Shown here: piece after piece, positions 12,220 through 21,748 of the stretch
Numbering within the stretch: position 1 is the first letter of the stretch
Layout of the letters: every line of letters begins with the position of its first letter
Assembly: GCF_003286415.2 (NCBI RefSeq)
Contig: NZ_CP043450.1
Coordinates: 5,208,001 to 5,272,000, forward strand
Reading direction: 5' to 3'
DNA length: 64,000 nt
Origin: Mucilaginibacter rubeus
Lineage (GTDB): Bacteria > Bacteroidota > Bacteroidia > Sphingobacteriales > Sphingobacteriaceae
The notes under the pieces: model-generated
What the model saw: the letters and a program-made list of their open reading frames with translations, nothing else
What the model was told of the DNA's origin: nothing
Databases searched by the model: none
Translations under genes and position numbers: made by a program

Positions 12220-12903
12220 TTATTGAAATTTAAAACCTAAACCTATTTGCCATACCTGATTACGATAGTTAGGCAGATTTTGATCGGCATAAGGACGGTT
12301 TTCGCCAAGGTCGATATTGTAACGGCCGCGTATCTCCACATTACGGTTAATATCAAAGCTCACTCCCACTACACCGGCCACGTAACTATGTTCGGCATCA
12401 TTGTCGATATGATCGATGCTGGTACCTACAGCGCTTTCATAAGTATTTTTGGTTGATGTTAAAAAGGTAAGTTGCGGACCAACCAATAGGTTAAAACCTC
12501 GTACTACCCTAAACTTAGCCAGCAACGGCACATCGATATAATTGGTACGTTGCGTAAATTTCCCGTCCCTGTCATTTACCTCATAACCTTTTTGCGAAAA
12601 CAATACTTCGGGCGCAAACGATAGCGGGTAGATAATAGGCACGTCAAACGTTAAACCTGCATGCCAGCCGGCAAGTGAGCTTGAACTGTAATTGCTGTTA
12701 TAAGCATCAACCGTGTTTGAAACATTTAAACCTACCGCAACACCTACCTTCGGCGTATAAAAATCATCATAACGGCGCTGTGGCTGTTGCCGTTCAACAA
12801 CCCTGCGTGGCGGACGGCGGTGACGCGGGCCATAATAATATCCCTGCGCACTAACTGTACCAACGGTAAAAAGGCACATCGCCAAAAAAAGTAATTTTTT
12901 CAT
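12220..12903 (-). CDS. Outer-membrane beta-barrel protein, PorT-like
   Basis: 227 residues with a clear signal peptide (MKKLLFLAMCLFTVGTVSA, cut before QGYYYG). A basic, proline-rich linker (RHRRPPRRVVERQQPQRR) follows. From residue 50 on, alternating strands appear: VGVAVGLNVS, AGWHAGLTFDVPI, SFAPEVLFSQKGYEV, NYIDVPLLAKFRVVRGFNLLVGPQL, ending with an aromatic last strand (QVWQIGLGFKFQ) typical of proteins inserted by BamA. This is the general outer-membrane beta-barrel domain of Bacteroidota. No ligand or partner can be inferred. It is a single gene. Confidence 0.82.
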   Translation of the reverse strand: MKKLLFLAMCLFTVGTVSAQGYYYGPRHRRPPRRVVERQQPQRRYDDFYTPKVGVAVGLNVSNTVDAYNSNYSSSSLAGWHAGLTFDVPIIYPLSFAPEVLFSQKGYEVNDRDGKFTQRTNYIDVPLLAKFRVVRGFNLLVGPQLTFLTSTKNTYESAVGTSIDHIDNDAEHSYVAGVVGVSFDINRNVEIRGRYNIDLGENRPYADQNLPNYRNQVWQIGLGFKFQ

Positions 12904-13101
12904 CGTTTTTCTCTGTTTTAAATAAGTGACGGGAAAAGCCTCAGGCCGATTTGTGCATGGGCCGCCATTAACTTCTCCCTGTATGTATGTTAATAAATTG
13001 ATAGATTACTGAAAAACGTAAAGGTTTATTTGTGGTTTGTTTTTTGTAATAGTTGTAACATCATTTTCATCAAAAATTCAGAATAACGCTACATTTGACC
13101 T

Positions 13102-14814
13102 ATGCAAGCTTCTAAAAACCGTTTTTTCTACCCCTTAATTATCATCTTCACATTTTTTACTGCCGATGCTTTCGCTCAAAAGGAGAGTTATATCCAATTA
13201 CTGGGTAAGCAAAACCGTTGGGTTGATTCGGTATATAATAAAATGAGCCGCAAGCAACGGATAGCACAATTACTGTTTGTAAGGGCGCATACCAATAAGG
13301 GGAAAGTTTATGAAGACTCGGTTGGGCAAGTAATTAAAGAGCAGCAGTTAGGTGGTGTGGTTTTCTTCCAAGGCGGACCGGTGCGCCAGGCTAACCTTAT
13401 TAATAAATACCAGAAACTGGCCAAAGTACCTTTAATTGTAACTATGGATGGTGAATGGGGATTGGGCATGCGCCTGGACTCTACCATATCATATCCGTAT
13501 CAAATGACGCTTGGCGCTATACAGGATAACAACCTGATCTACAAAATGGGTCAGCAGGTAGCCTATGATTTTAAGCGGCTGGGCATGCAAATGAACCTCG
13601 GGCCAGATATGGATGTGAACAACAATCCTAACAATCCGGTTATCAATTACCGCTCTTTTGGCGACAACATGTATAACGTAGCAAAAAAGGGCATCGCCTA
13701 TTTTAAGGGGATGCAGGATGCAGGCTTGCTTACTTCGGCCAAACATTTTCCGGGGCACGGAGATACCAATGTCGATTCGCATTTTGATTTGCCATTACTA
13801 CCTTACAGCCGTGCGAGGTTAGATTCATTGGAGATGTACCCATTTCGGGAAGCTATCAACGCCGGTATTAGTGGTGTGATGATAGCGCACATGAATATAC
13901 CTTCGTTAGATAACACGCCAAAACTCCCTTCTACCCTTTCGCGCCCTATTATCACCGGTATCTTGAAAGATTCACTGAAGTTTAAAGGCCTGGTGATATC
14001 CGACGCGATGGAAATGAAAGGCGTTACCAAATATTTCCCAAATGGCGAAGCCGATGTAAGGGCCTTTATTGCCGGTAATGATATTATCGAGCTGTCTGAA
14101 AACTCCGACCGGGCCATCGACCTGATCCGTAAGGCTGTAAGGCACGGTAGTGTTAGCGCGGCCGAATTTGAAGCCCGCATCAAAAAGATTTTAGTTGCTA
14201 AATACTGGGCAGGGCTTAATCAATACAAACCAACTGCCCTCAACAATTTAAGCCAGGACATCAACAGCGACGCCGCTAAAACATTGGTGCAGCAATTGAG
14301 CGATGCCTCGGTAACCCGTTTAAAAAACAATAACCCGGCATTTAATCCTTTTTTAAAAACAGCGATAGTAAGTATCGGTGTGAGCTCGCCAACGCTTTTC
14401 CAGATGGAGGTTGTAAAAAGCTTTCCTAACAGCCGTATATTTATAGTTAATAAAGATGCCCCGGCACTTGAAGTTACCAATATCCTTAACTGGCTTAAAC
14501 AATACCAGCAGATCATTGTGGGCATACATGATACCCGCCTGCGCCCGCAAAGCAAACTTGATTACAGCAGCGATGTAAAACTGCTGATTGCCGATCTGGC
14601 ATCGAGGAAAAATACAGCATTCAGCGTATTTGCCAATGCTTATACTATAGCCGGTTTACCGGGGCTTGAAAAAGCTGGCAACTTAATAGTTTGCTATCAG
14701 ATGTCGCCGGAGTTGCAGCAATCTGCAGCCAAAGTGCTTAGCGGTCGTTTAAAACCTACGGGGAAGCTGCCTGTAAGTGTGAACGCGTTTTTTACAACGG
14801 GGATGGGGTTGTAG
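13102..14814 (+). CDS. Glycoside hydrolase family 3, beta-N-acetylhexosaminidase (NagZ-like)
   Basis: 570 residues with a signal peptide (MQASKNRFFYPLIIIFTFFTADAFA), so periplasmic or exported. The catalytic TIM barrel shows the NagZ-subfamily motif KHFPGHGDTNVDSHFDLP (214-231), where the Asp-His pair acts as general acid/base, and the nucleophile Asp301 in VISDAMEMKG. Enzymes of this group release N-acetylglucosamine from peptidoglycan fragments or chitin. Residues from 380 on form the accessory GH3 C-domain. Many Bacteroidota relatives continue into a beta-lactamase-like domain; this one stops at TGKLPVSVNAFF..., so it lacks it. Confidence 0.88.
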   Translation: MQASKNRFFYPLIIIFTFFTADAFAQKESYIQLLGKQNRWVDSVYNKMSRKQRIAQLLFVRAHTNKGKVYEDSVGQVIKEQQLGGVVFFQGGPVRQANLINKYQKLAKVPLIVTMDGEWGLGMRLDSTISYPYQMTLGAIQDNNLIYKMGQQVAYDFKRLGMQMNLGPDMDVNNNPNNPVINYRSFGDNMYNVAKKGIAYFKGMQDAGLLTSAKHFPGHGDTNVDSHFDLPLLPYSRARLDSLEMYPFREAINAGISGVMIAHMNIPSLDNTPKLPSTLSRPIITGILKDSLKFKGLVISDAMEMKGVTKYFPNGEADVRAFIAGNDIIELSENSDRAIDLIRKAVRHGSVSAAEFEARIKKILVAKYWAGLNQYKPTALNNLSQDINSDAAKTLVQQLSDASVTRLKNNNPAFNPFLKTAIVSIGVSSPTLFQMEVVKSFPNSRIFIVNKDAPALEVTNILNWLKQYQQIIVGIHDTRLRPQSKLDYSSDVKLLIADLASRKNTAFSVFANAYTIAGLPGLEKAGNLIVCYQMSPELQQSAAKVLSGRLKPTGKLPVSVNAFFTTGMGL

Positions 14815-15018
14815 CCCCCCAGCCTCCTAAAGGGGGAGTTCAAGTATAATAATAGCGGAGGCAATCAATTTCCATTTTAAGTCCTAATTTTGGTATCGGC
14901 GGCTTTTAGGTTCGAATAAGTACCTTAAGTATGCCAGGTTATCAAACATCAGAATACAAAGAATTTTAATAACCAAATTAGAAGTCTCCCCTCTTTAGGG
15001 GGAGATTTAGAGGGGGCT
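14813..15018. repeat. Inverted C-rich repeats flanking a 130-bp spacer
   Basis: The left end (14813-14846) reads AGCCCCCCAGCCTCC then TAAAGGGGGAG. The right end (14981-15018) holds the same words in the opposite orientation (CTCCCC, TTTAGGGGGAG, AGAGGGGGCT). Such AGCCCCCTAAATCCCCC elements are dispersed in many Bacteroidota genomes. The right copy ends two bases before the helicase ATG and supplies its only GA-rich upstream sequence. Confidence 0.6.
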
Positions 15019-15019
15019 T

Positions 15020-18000
15020 ATGCAATCTACATTCAATAAATATAATAACAAGTTTCAAGAGGCGCTGGCCGGGCTAAACCCCGAGCAGTTAGCGGCAGTA
15101 AATAAAATGGATGGCCCTGTGCTTGTGGTAGCAGGCCCCGGTACGGGTAAAACCCAGATCCTGGCGGCCCGCATTGGCAAAATCCTGACCGATACTGATG
15201 CCTCGCCCAGCGAGATATTGTGCTTGACCTATACCGATGCCGGTGCGGTGGCCATGCGCAAACGTCTGTTTGAGTTTATAGGGCCCGATGCTTACCGTAT
15301 TAATATATATACTTTTCATGCTTTTTGTAACGAGATCATCCAGGAAAACCTGGAATATTTTGGCAAGCTGAACCTGGAGTCATTGTCGGATCTGGAATCG
15401 GCCATGCTTTTTCGTGAGCTGGTTGATGAGTTCCCGAACGATCACCTGCTGAAGCGCTTCACCGGCGATATTTATTACGACGTGCCCCGCCTCAAAAGCC
15501 TGTTCAGTACTATGAAACGGGAAAACTGGGATGCCGCTATGATTGAGCGGGCGGTAGGCGAGTATTTGGAGGATATACCGAATCGTGAGGAGTTTATTTA
15601 TAAACGCGCCAACGCTAAAGCAGGTATTAAGGTCGGAGATCCTAAACAAAAAGATATCGATGCGGCGCACGAGGTAATGAAAAAATTGCTGGCAGCCGTA
15701 GGCGAGTATCAAAATTATACCGAAAAGATGAAGACCCGCGGTCGCTATGATTATGACGACATGATCATTTGGGTGCTTCGTGCTTTCCGGGATAATGAGG
15801 AAATTTTGCGCCGTTACCAGGAGCGTTACCAATATATTTTGGTTGATGAATTTCAGGATACCAGCGGATCGCAAAACGAGCTACTGCGTTTCCTGCTTAA
15901 TTATTGGGATACGCCAAACGTTTTTGTGGTGGGCGATGATGATCAGTCGATCTTTAAGTTTCAGGGTGCCAACATGAAAAACATCCTTGATTTCGCCAAC
16001 GATTATGTAGACACCCTGCATACCGTGGTTTTGAAACACAACTACCGCTCCAACCAGCAGATCCTTGATATTTCAAAAGCCCTTATCGATAATAACTTTG
16101 AACGATTAACCAGTCAGCTTAAATTAGATAAGGCATTAAAATCGTCACATCCGCGATTTAGCGATTTGTTGGTCGATCCAGTGATCCGCGAATATGAAAA
16201 TCCGGATAAAGAACTGGTTGATGTATCCCTGCAGATCAAAAAGCTGGTGGAACAAAATGTACCTCCGGGCGAAATAGCCGTGATCTATCGCAACCACAAC
16301 CAGGTTGAGGAAATGATCAAATTCCTGGATGTGCAAAAGATCCAGGTAAACACCAAACGCAAGATAGATGTACTTACCCAGCCCTTTGGCGAAAAGATCA
16401 TCAACATATTGCGTTACCTGGCCATGGAACTCGACTCGCCATACAGCGGCGACGAACTGCTGTTCGAGATCATGCACTATGATTTCTTTAACATCCCTCC
16501 TATCGAAATTGCCAAGGCAAGTGTAGCAGTATTTAAAGAAAACTTTGGTACCCTGGCTTATAATCAGCCTAAAACATCTATTCGCCGTTATGTGAGTGAA
16601 ATGAAGCCGCTCGCACAGCCTGACCTCTTTAAACCAGATCAGCAACAGGAGATGCGGTACCTCATAAACAATGTGGATTACCTGTTGAAAGAAGCTGTAA
16701 GCGTTACGCTACAACAGCTTTTTCAGAGCGTTATCTCTAAAATGGGTATCCTGAAATACATCATGCAGCAGCAGGACAAAGGAAGTTACATGCAAATGCT
16801 TACCAGCTTTTTTGATTTCCTGAAGGATGAAAGCCGCAAGAAGCCCGACATCAGCCTCAATGATTTGATCCAGACCATTGAGATGATGAAGAAGCACCAA
16901 ATACGGATGGAGCTTAACCAAAGCATTTTTTCTGAAAATGGTGTTAACTTCCTTACAGCACACGGCTCCAAAGGCCTTGAATTTGAAGATGTGTTTTTTA
17001 TTGGTTGCGATAAACGTACCTGGGACAGCAAAGGCCGGAACAGCGGTTTCAGCTACCCGGATACACTTACCCAATCGGCATCAGATGAGATCGCACAGAA
17101 AGAGGAAGCCCGCCGCTTATTTTATGTAGCAGTAACCCGCGCTAAGCAGCACCTTGTGATATCATATGCGGCCAAGGATAAAAAAGATAAAGATCAGGAA
17201 GCGAGCCAATTTGTAGGCGAAATACTGGCCAGTACCAGCATACAGGTACAATATCCTAAGGTTGATGCCGATACGATGATTGATTTTCAGGCAACGCAGT
17301 TCAGTGAAACCGATAAACCAAAAGTTGAACTACTGGACACAAACTACATTAACCAGCTGCTGCAAAACTATACGCTATCGGTAACCCACCTGAGCAATTA
17401 TCTGGATTGCCCGTTAAGGTTTTATTTTCAATGCCTTATCCGTGTACCGGCAGGTAAGAGTCCGTCGGCTACTTTTGGCCAGGCGGTGCACTGGGCGCTT
17501 AATAAAACTTACAGGCAGTTGAAGGACAATGATAACGAGTTCCTGAGCACCGAAAATTTCATGCGCGAATTCAGGTGGTACATGGCCCGCAACCGCGATT
17601 CTTTTACCAAAGATGAGTTTAAGCTGCGCTCGGCTTATGGCGAAAAGATCCTGCCGCCATATTATGAACAAAACGTACCTCACTGGAATAAAATAGCAGT
17701 AACTGAACGTTCAATAAAAAATATTGAAGTGGTTGGCGTGCCTATTAAAGGTAACCTGGATAAAATTGAATTTGATGGCAAACAAGCCACCGTTGTTGAC
17801 TACAAAACAGGTAAACCCAAAAATGCAAAAGATAAATTGTTGCGCCCAACCAACGATGCGCCAAACGGAGGTGACTACTGGAGGCAAGCTGTTTTTTATA
17901 AAATACTGATAGATCATGACCGCACTACCGACTGGCAGGTGATCAGCACCATTTTTGATTTTGTTGAGCCGATAAACGATGGTGAATATTACCGCGAAAA

Positions 18001-18190
18001 ATTTGTCATTACACCCGAAGATGTGGAAATAGTAACCGGGCAGATCAAGGATACGTACGAGCAGATCATGGCCCACAACTTCAGCACCGGATGCGGTAAA
18101 AAAGAGTGCGACTGGTGCCATTTTGTAAAAAGTAATTTTAAACAGGCCGATGAGATTTTAGGGATTGTTGCAGAGGAGGAAGGAGAATAA
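15020..18190 (+). CDS. UvrD/PcrA-type DNA helicase fused to RecB-like PD-(D/E)XK nuclease
   Basis: 1056 residues. Superfamily-1 motifs appear in order: NPEQLAAV (Q motif), GPGTGKT (39-45, Walker A), LTYTDAGA (Ia), VDEFQD (Asp276, Walker B), VVGDDDQSIFKFQGA (III), LKHNYRS (IV), TAHGSKGLEFEDVF (V), RRLFYVAVTRAK (VI). The C-terminal third is a Cas4/RecB-type nuclease with VVDYKTGK (Asp927, Lys929). Cys797 just before that domain and Cys1025, Cys1030 and Cys1033 (CX4CX2C) at the end are placed like the four 4Fe-4S ligands of AddB. The protein probably unwinds and cuts DNA ends in repair; a separate AddA partner is not in the window. Confidence 0.9.
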   Translation: MQSTFNKYNNKFQEALAGLNPEQLAAVNKMDGPVLVVAGPGTGKTQILAARIGKILTDTDASPSEILCLTYTDAGAVAMRKRLFEFIGPDAYRINIYTFHAFCNEIIQENLEYFGKLNLESLSDLESAMLFRELVDEFPNDHLLKRFTGDIYYDVPRLKSLFSTMKRENWDAAMIERAVGEYLEDIPNREEFIYKRANAKAGIKVGDPKQKDIDAAHEVMKKLLAAVGEYQNYTEKMKTRGRYDYDDMIIWVLRAFRDNEEILRRYQERYQYILVDEFQDTSGSQNELLRFLLNYWDTPNVFVVGDDDQSIFKFQGANMKNILDFANDYVDTLHTVVLKHNYRSNQQILDISKALIDNNFERLTSQLKLDKALKSSHPRFSDLLVDPVIREYENPDKELVDVSLQIKKLVEQNVPPGEIAVIYRNHNQVEEMIKFLDVQKIQVNTKRKIDVLTQPFGEKIINILRYLAMELDSPYSGDELLFEIMHYDFFNIPPIEIAKASVAVFKENFGTLAYNQPKTSIRRYVSEMKPLAQPDLFKPDQQQEMRYLINNVDYLLKEAVSVTLQQLFQSVISKMGILKYIMQQQDKGSYMQMLTSFFDFLKDESRKKPDISLNDLIQTIEMMKKHQIRMELNQSIFSENGVNFLTAHGSKGLEFEDVFFIGCDKRTWDSKGRNSGFSYPDTLTQSASDEIAQKEEARRLFYVAVTRAKQHLVISYAAKDKKDKDQEASQFVGEILASTSIQVQYPKVDADTMIDFQATQFSETDKPKVELLDTNYINQLLQNYTLSVTHLSNYLDCPLRFYFQCLIRVPAGKSPSATFGQAVHWALNKTYRQLKDNDNEFLSTENFMREFRWYMARNRDSFTKDEFKLRSAYGEKILPPYYEQNVPHWNKIAVTERSIKNIEVVGVPIKGNLDKIEFDGKQATVVDYKTGKPKNAKDKLLRPTNDAPNGGDYWRQAVFYKILIDHDRTTDWQVISTIFDFVEPINDGEYYREKFVITPEDVEIVTGQIKDTYEQIMAHNFSTGCGKKECDWCHFVKSNFKQADEILGIVAEEEGE

Positions 18191-18470
18191 AAAGAATATT
18201 TTCAAAATCCCCTCTCGAGAGGGGGCGCGTAGGAACGAGTGGTAGCAGGGGTGTGTTTCTGCTATAAGTTTATCAAAGCAGAAACACACCCCTCCGCCCC
18301 TCTCAAGAGGGGAATCGCACAATCCCACGCTTTTGCTTCCTTGAGTTAACGGCTATTGCGTGACCTCTTGAACGTGCGACGTAATTAAAAAACACCATCA
18401 CTGGATTATTACAATACGTTTCATTCTGTAAATTCATTAATTCCATAAATTCGGGTTCAGACATCATTTT
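18191..18470. repeat. Complex inverted repeat, 18209-18314
   Basis: The intergenic gap is filled by nested inverted repeats. CCCCTCTCGAGAGGGG at 18209-18224 is itself palindromic and is matched by CCCCTCTCAAGAGGGG at 18298-18313. Inside, AGGGGTGTGTTTCTGCT (about 18247-18263) pairs with AGCAGAAACACACCCCT (about 18277-18293). The structure looks like a small mobile or REP-like element. No gene is seen in the rest of the gap. Confidence 0.65.
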
Positions 18471-19817
18471 ATGAAACACATCCTCCCATTCCTCCTCCTC
18501 ATCCTAACCCTCCCGGCCACCGCGCAAACCATTGTAAAACAGGATGCGGGGATCAAGCAAATGGTTGATGAGGTATCGGCCAAAAACATTGAAGGTACTA
18601 TTCGGAAACTGGTTAGCTTTAAAAGCAGGCATACGCTCAGCGATACCACCAGCAAAACTACCGGCAGCGGAGCGGCTCGTAACTGGATCAAGGCTGAAAT
18701 GGAGAAATATGCTGCGGAATCCAACGGGAGAATGACCGTTCAGTTTGATACGTTTACCCAGCCTAAGGGCACGCGGATTGATAAACCCATCAAACTCAAA
18801 AATGTATTGGCTATATTAAAAGGTACCGATCCTAATGATACCCGGGTGTACCTTGTATCCGGCCATTATGATTCACGTATTAATGATGTGATGGATACCA
18901 ATGGTGTTGAGCCGGGCGCCAATGACGATGCCTCGGGCACGGCACTTTCTATGGAATTGGCCAGGGTAATGGCCAGACGGCCGTTTCCGGCTACCATTAT
19001 TTTTATGGCGGTGGTTGGCGAAGAGCAAGGCCTTTACGGATCGGCCAATGTTGCCAAACGGGCCAAAGCCGAAAACTGGAATGTGGATGCCATGCTAAAT
19101 AATGATATTGTAGGCAATACCTATGGCATGGAAACCGACCTGAAGGATAACCGCAGTGTACGGGTTTTCAGTGATGGCGTGCCTACCGCGGCTACTGATA
19201 AACAAGTGGCGGCACTAAAATCATTAGGTGGAGAAAATGACAGCCCGTCGAGAGAGTTGGCAAGGTACTCCAAAGAAATTGGGGAACGCTATGTCGATCA
19301 GTTGGATGTGAAGCTTATTTATCGCCGCGACCGTTACCTGCGCGGTGGCGATCACCTGCCGTTTTTAGAGCAGGGCTTTACAGCTGTGAGGTTTACCGAA
19401 ATGAACGAGAACTTTAACCGCCAGCACCAGAATATCCGTACCGAAAATGGTGTTGAATATGGCGATCTGCCCGACTTTGTAGATTTTAATTATGTACAAA
19501 AGGTGGCGCGTATGAATCTATCAGTATTGGCCAATCTTGCCTCGGCCCCTGCCGAACCCCAAAACGTTGGCGTTATCACCAGCGATCTCACCAACAAAAC
19601 CAAATTGAAATGGGAAGTTCCGGCTACCGGAAAAAAGCCGGTCGGTTATTATGTATTAATGCGTGAAACCATCAGCCCTTATTGGGAAAAGAAGTTTTAT
19701 GTAACAGATACTGCCGCCACGCTCAATTATTCAAAGGACAATTATTTTTTCGCAGTACAGTCGGTTGATGCGGATGGGCATGAGAGTTTACCGGTGTTTC
19801 CTAAGCCGGTTAGATAG
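18471..19817 (+). CDS. Secreted M28-family zinc aminopeptidase
   Basis: 448 residues. The signal peptide is MKHILPFLLLILTLPATAQ. The catalytic domain carries the M28 motifs: SGHYDS (His132), PGANDDASG (Asp152), GEEQGLYGS (Glu184/185), LNNDIVGN (Asp212) and a late GGDHLPFLEQGF histidine, which together bind two zinc ions. From about residue 355 the chain changes to a beta-sandwich, fibronectin-III-like module (KLKWEVPATGKKPVGYYVLMRET), probably a surface or protein-binding domain. It removes N-terminal residues from peptides outside the cytoplasm. It is a single gene bounded by repeats. Confidence 0.9.
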   Translation: MKHILPFLLLILTLPATAQTIVKQDAGIKQMVDEVSAKNIEGTIRKLVSFKSRHTLSDTTSKTTGSGAARNWIKAEMEKYAAESNGRMTVQFDTFTQPKGTRIDKPIKLKNVLAILKGTDPNDTRVYLVSGHYDSRINDVMDTNGVEPGANDDASGTALSMELARVMARRPFPATIIFMAVVGEEQGLYGSANVAKRAKAENWNVDAMLNNDIVGNTYGMETDLKDNRSVRVFSDGVPTAATDKQVAALKSLGGENDSPSRELARYSKEIGERYVDQLDVKLIYRRDRYLRGGDHLPFLEQGFTAVRFTEMNENFNRQHQNIRTENGVEYGDLPDFVDFNYVQKVARMNLSVLANLASAPAEPQNVGVITSDLTNKTKLKWEVPATGKKPVGYYVLMRETISPYWEKKFYVTDTAATLNYSKDNYFFAVQSVDADGHESLPVFPKPVR

Positions 19818-19850
19818 TTTGAGAGAGATTAGAGGCTATAACGAAAAGAT

Positions 19851-19928
19851 GTCATTGCGAGGTACGAAGCAATCGCATGCTATACAGAGCGGCTTTGCTT
19901 CTGCGCGGTTGCCACGCTTTGCAATGAC
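19851..19928. repeat. GTCATTGCGAGG-type dispersed inverted repeat, copy 1
   Basis: Begins GTCATTGCGAGGTACGAAGC and ends with CACGCTTTGCAATGAC, the inverted complement with mismatches. The inner sequence CTATACAGAGCGGCT is shared with the copy at 29308-29387, so these are members of one family. Confidence 0.8.
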
Positions 19929-20044
19929 ATGGTTGTGTTTATTTTTTCAGTAACCTTCATCTTTCCCATATTATTATGCTCCAGCTCCCGAGAGAAAACG
20001 AGAACAGCCATTATCTCAGAAGCAAGCTACCTAATCACCAACAA

Positions 20045-20845
20045 CTACTTCACACTCTTGCGCTGAACAATAAAATATCCGGTAATAAATACCACCAGGG
20101 CTACAGCCATGCTTACAAATACATCTTTGGTAAAAACATCAATTTGTAATGAATGAGCTGGATCGCCGTGATTATTTTTTAACATGCTGCTGATGGCGGC
20201 CATGGGATGCGCATACGGAAACAGGTAACTATACTCCCAGCCTTTTGTAGCGGCCACAACACCGGCTATGGTACATACAAAACCGATCCCCATCGGCTTT
20301 AAAAAATCGGCCCAAAACAGACTGAGTAAAAACTGGATAGAAAGAATGCCCAATGACGACAGAAATAGTTTGAAATAGATCTGCGCCAGTTCTTTTTCCA
20401 TATGGAAATCATCGAACCGTAATTCGGGCTTTACTATACTGAGCAGGTTGCCAAAACCTATGGTGAACAACACAAATAAAGCAAGGCACATAAATACGAG
20501 AAAAACGGCGTAAAAAAACTTAGCCGCATACACCGACCAGCGCGGGATTGGCAGGTTAAACAAAGTTTTCCAGGTATCGGCCCTGTGCTCAATACTGTTT
20601 ACGGAGTATGCAATAAAGATGATATACATCGGCAACACCAACGAGCCCATAATGCCCAGGATAGCACCTGCAAACTGCAGCCAAAGCATCATTGGCGGCA
20701 TTGATGTCAATTTTTCGCTTTTAGTGTAAAAGCCAATAAACAGCAAAACGCCTATCAGCAAAGGCAGCATTACGGAAGCCCAGAAGCCAAGCGTTTTACG
20801 GCTTTTGTAAAACTCCGAACGGAACGATAATATAAATCCTTTCAT
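20045..20845 (-). CDS. ABC transporter permease (ABC-2 type)
   Basis: 266 residues with about six hydrophobic segments (for example LGFWASVMLPLLIGVLLFIGF, GSLVLPMYIIFIAYSV, FYAVFLVFMCLALFVLFTIGF). The N-terminus FRSEFYKSRKTLGFW is typical of ABC-2 permeases of the bacitracin/lantibiotic immunity type. It starts 3 bases after the ATPase gene and surely pairs with it as an exporter. Substrate unknown. The nearby LytS/LytTR pair and LytTR-like boxes suggest that it is regulated by that system and may serve in cell-envelope stress or antibiotic resistance. Confidence 0.85.
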   Translation of the reverse strand: MKGFILSFRSEFYKSRKTLGFWASVMLPLLIGVLLFIGFYTKSEKLTSMPPMMLWLQFAGAILGIMGSLVLPMYIIFIAYSVNSIEHRADTWKTLFNLPIPRWSVYAAKFFYAVFLVFMCLALFVLFTIGFGNLLSIVKPELRFDDFHMEKELAQIYFKLFLSSLGILSIQFLLSLFWADFLKPMGIGFVCTIAGVVAATKGWEYSYLFPYAHPMAAISSMLKNNHGDPAHSLQIDVFTKDVFVSMAVALVVFITGYFIVQRKSVK

Positions 20846-20848
20846 GGC

Positions 20849-21748
20849 TTAGGCGCTTTGGGTTATATCTAAGAATAATTTTTCGAGATCTTTTTGTTGT
20901 TTACCAATGCTGTAAACGGTTTGGCCGCCTTTGTTCAACATAGTATTGATATCGCCCATTTGTTGTTTGGAGATGTAGGGTATCATTAAATGATCGTCTG
21001 TTACTTCGGTAACATTAATATGGTTACGGGTTAGCAGGTTGGCGGCATCAACCGTATTTTCCGCTTCAATACGCACAAGCGGTTTGCTGATGGCTTGTAA
21101 ATCGGCTATGCTACCCTGAAAAAGCATCGCGCCATTGTTGATGATGCCTACGTGGGTTGCCATCCGCTCAATTTCGGCCAGCAGGTGGCTCGATATAAAA
21201 ACGGTTTTGCCATGTTGTGCAACCAATTTTTTCAGCAATTCACGAATCTCAATGATCCCGTTCGGGTCGAGGCCATTGGTGGGCTCATCTAAAATTAACA
21301 ATTTAGGATCGGCCAGCAGGGCCAGCGCAATGCCAAGGCGTTGTTTCATCCCTAATGAATATTGCCCGGCTTTTTTATTGGCGGCATGGGTTAGCTGCAC
21401 CAGGTCAAGCATATCTTCAACGCGCTGAGCAGGCACCTGTAATAATAAGGCCCTGTTCAATAAATTTTCCCTCCCGGTTAAATGCTGATATAAAGCAGGC
21501 TGCTCAATAAGCGAACCTATTTTTGAAAGTATGTTGATGCGGTTTGTTTTGATATCCTGCTCAAAGATGTTGATGTTACCTGCATCCGGTTTAAGCAAGT
21601 TGAGCAGTAATTTGATGGTAGTGGTTTTCCCGGCACCATTAGGCCCGAGAAAACCATATATACTTCCTTCCGGAACTTGCAGCGCCAGCGACTTAACTAC
21701 CTGCTGCTTACCAAAGGTGAAGGAAAGCCCTTCGGTACTAATTACCAT
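20849..21748 (-). CDS. ABC transporter ATP-binding protein
   Basis: 299 residues. It has GPNGAGKTTT (Walker A, about 36-45), Q-loop, LGMKQRLGIALALLADPKLLILDEPTNGLDPNG (signature, Walker B and D-loop) and the switch histidine in FISSHLL. The LGMKQRLGIA form of the signature is usual in the BcrA/NatA branch that powers small exporters. About 80 extra C-terminal residues are also typical. It overlaps a small upstream ORF by 7 bases and is followed by the permease 3 bases later. Confidence 0.93.
   Translation of the reverse strand: MVISTEGLSFTFGKQQVVKSLALQVPEGSIYGFLGPNGAGKTTTIKLLLNLLKPDAGNINIFEQDIKTNRINILSKIGSLIEQPALYQHLTGRENLLNRALLLQVPAQRVEDMLDLVQLTHAANKKAGQYSLGMKQRLGIALALLADPKLLILDEPTNGLDPNGIIEIRELLKKLVAQHGKTVFISSHLLAEIERMATHVGIINNGAMLFQGSIADLQAISKPLVRIEAENTVDAANLLTRNHINVTEVTDDHLMIPYISKQQMGDINTMLNKGGQTVYSIGKQQKDLEKLFLDITQSA

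Noticed and set aside
13102..14814. GH3 enzyme as a truncated pseudogene because it lacks the beta-lactamase-like domain of some relatives
   Set aside because: The barrel and C-domain are complete with all catalytic residues, and single-module GH3 proteins of this length are normal; the gap after it shows no residue of a further domain.
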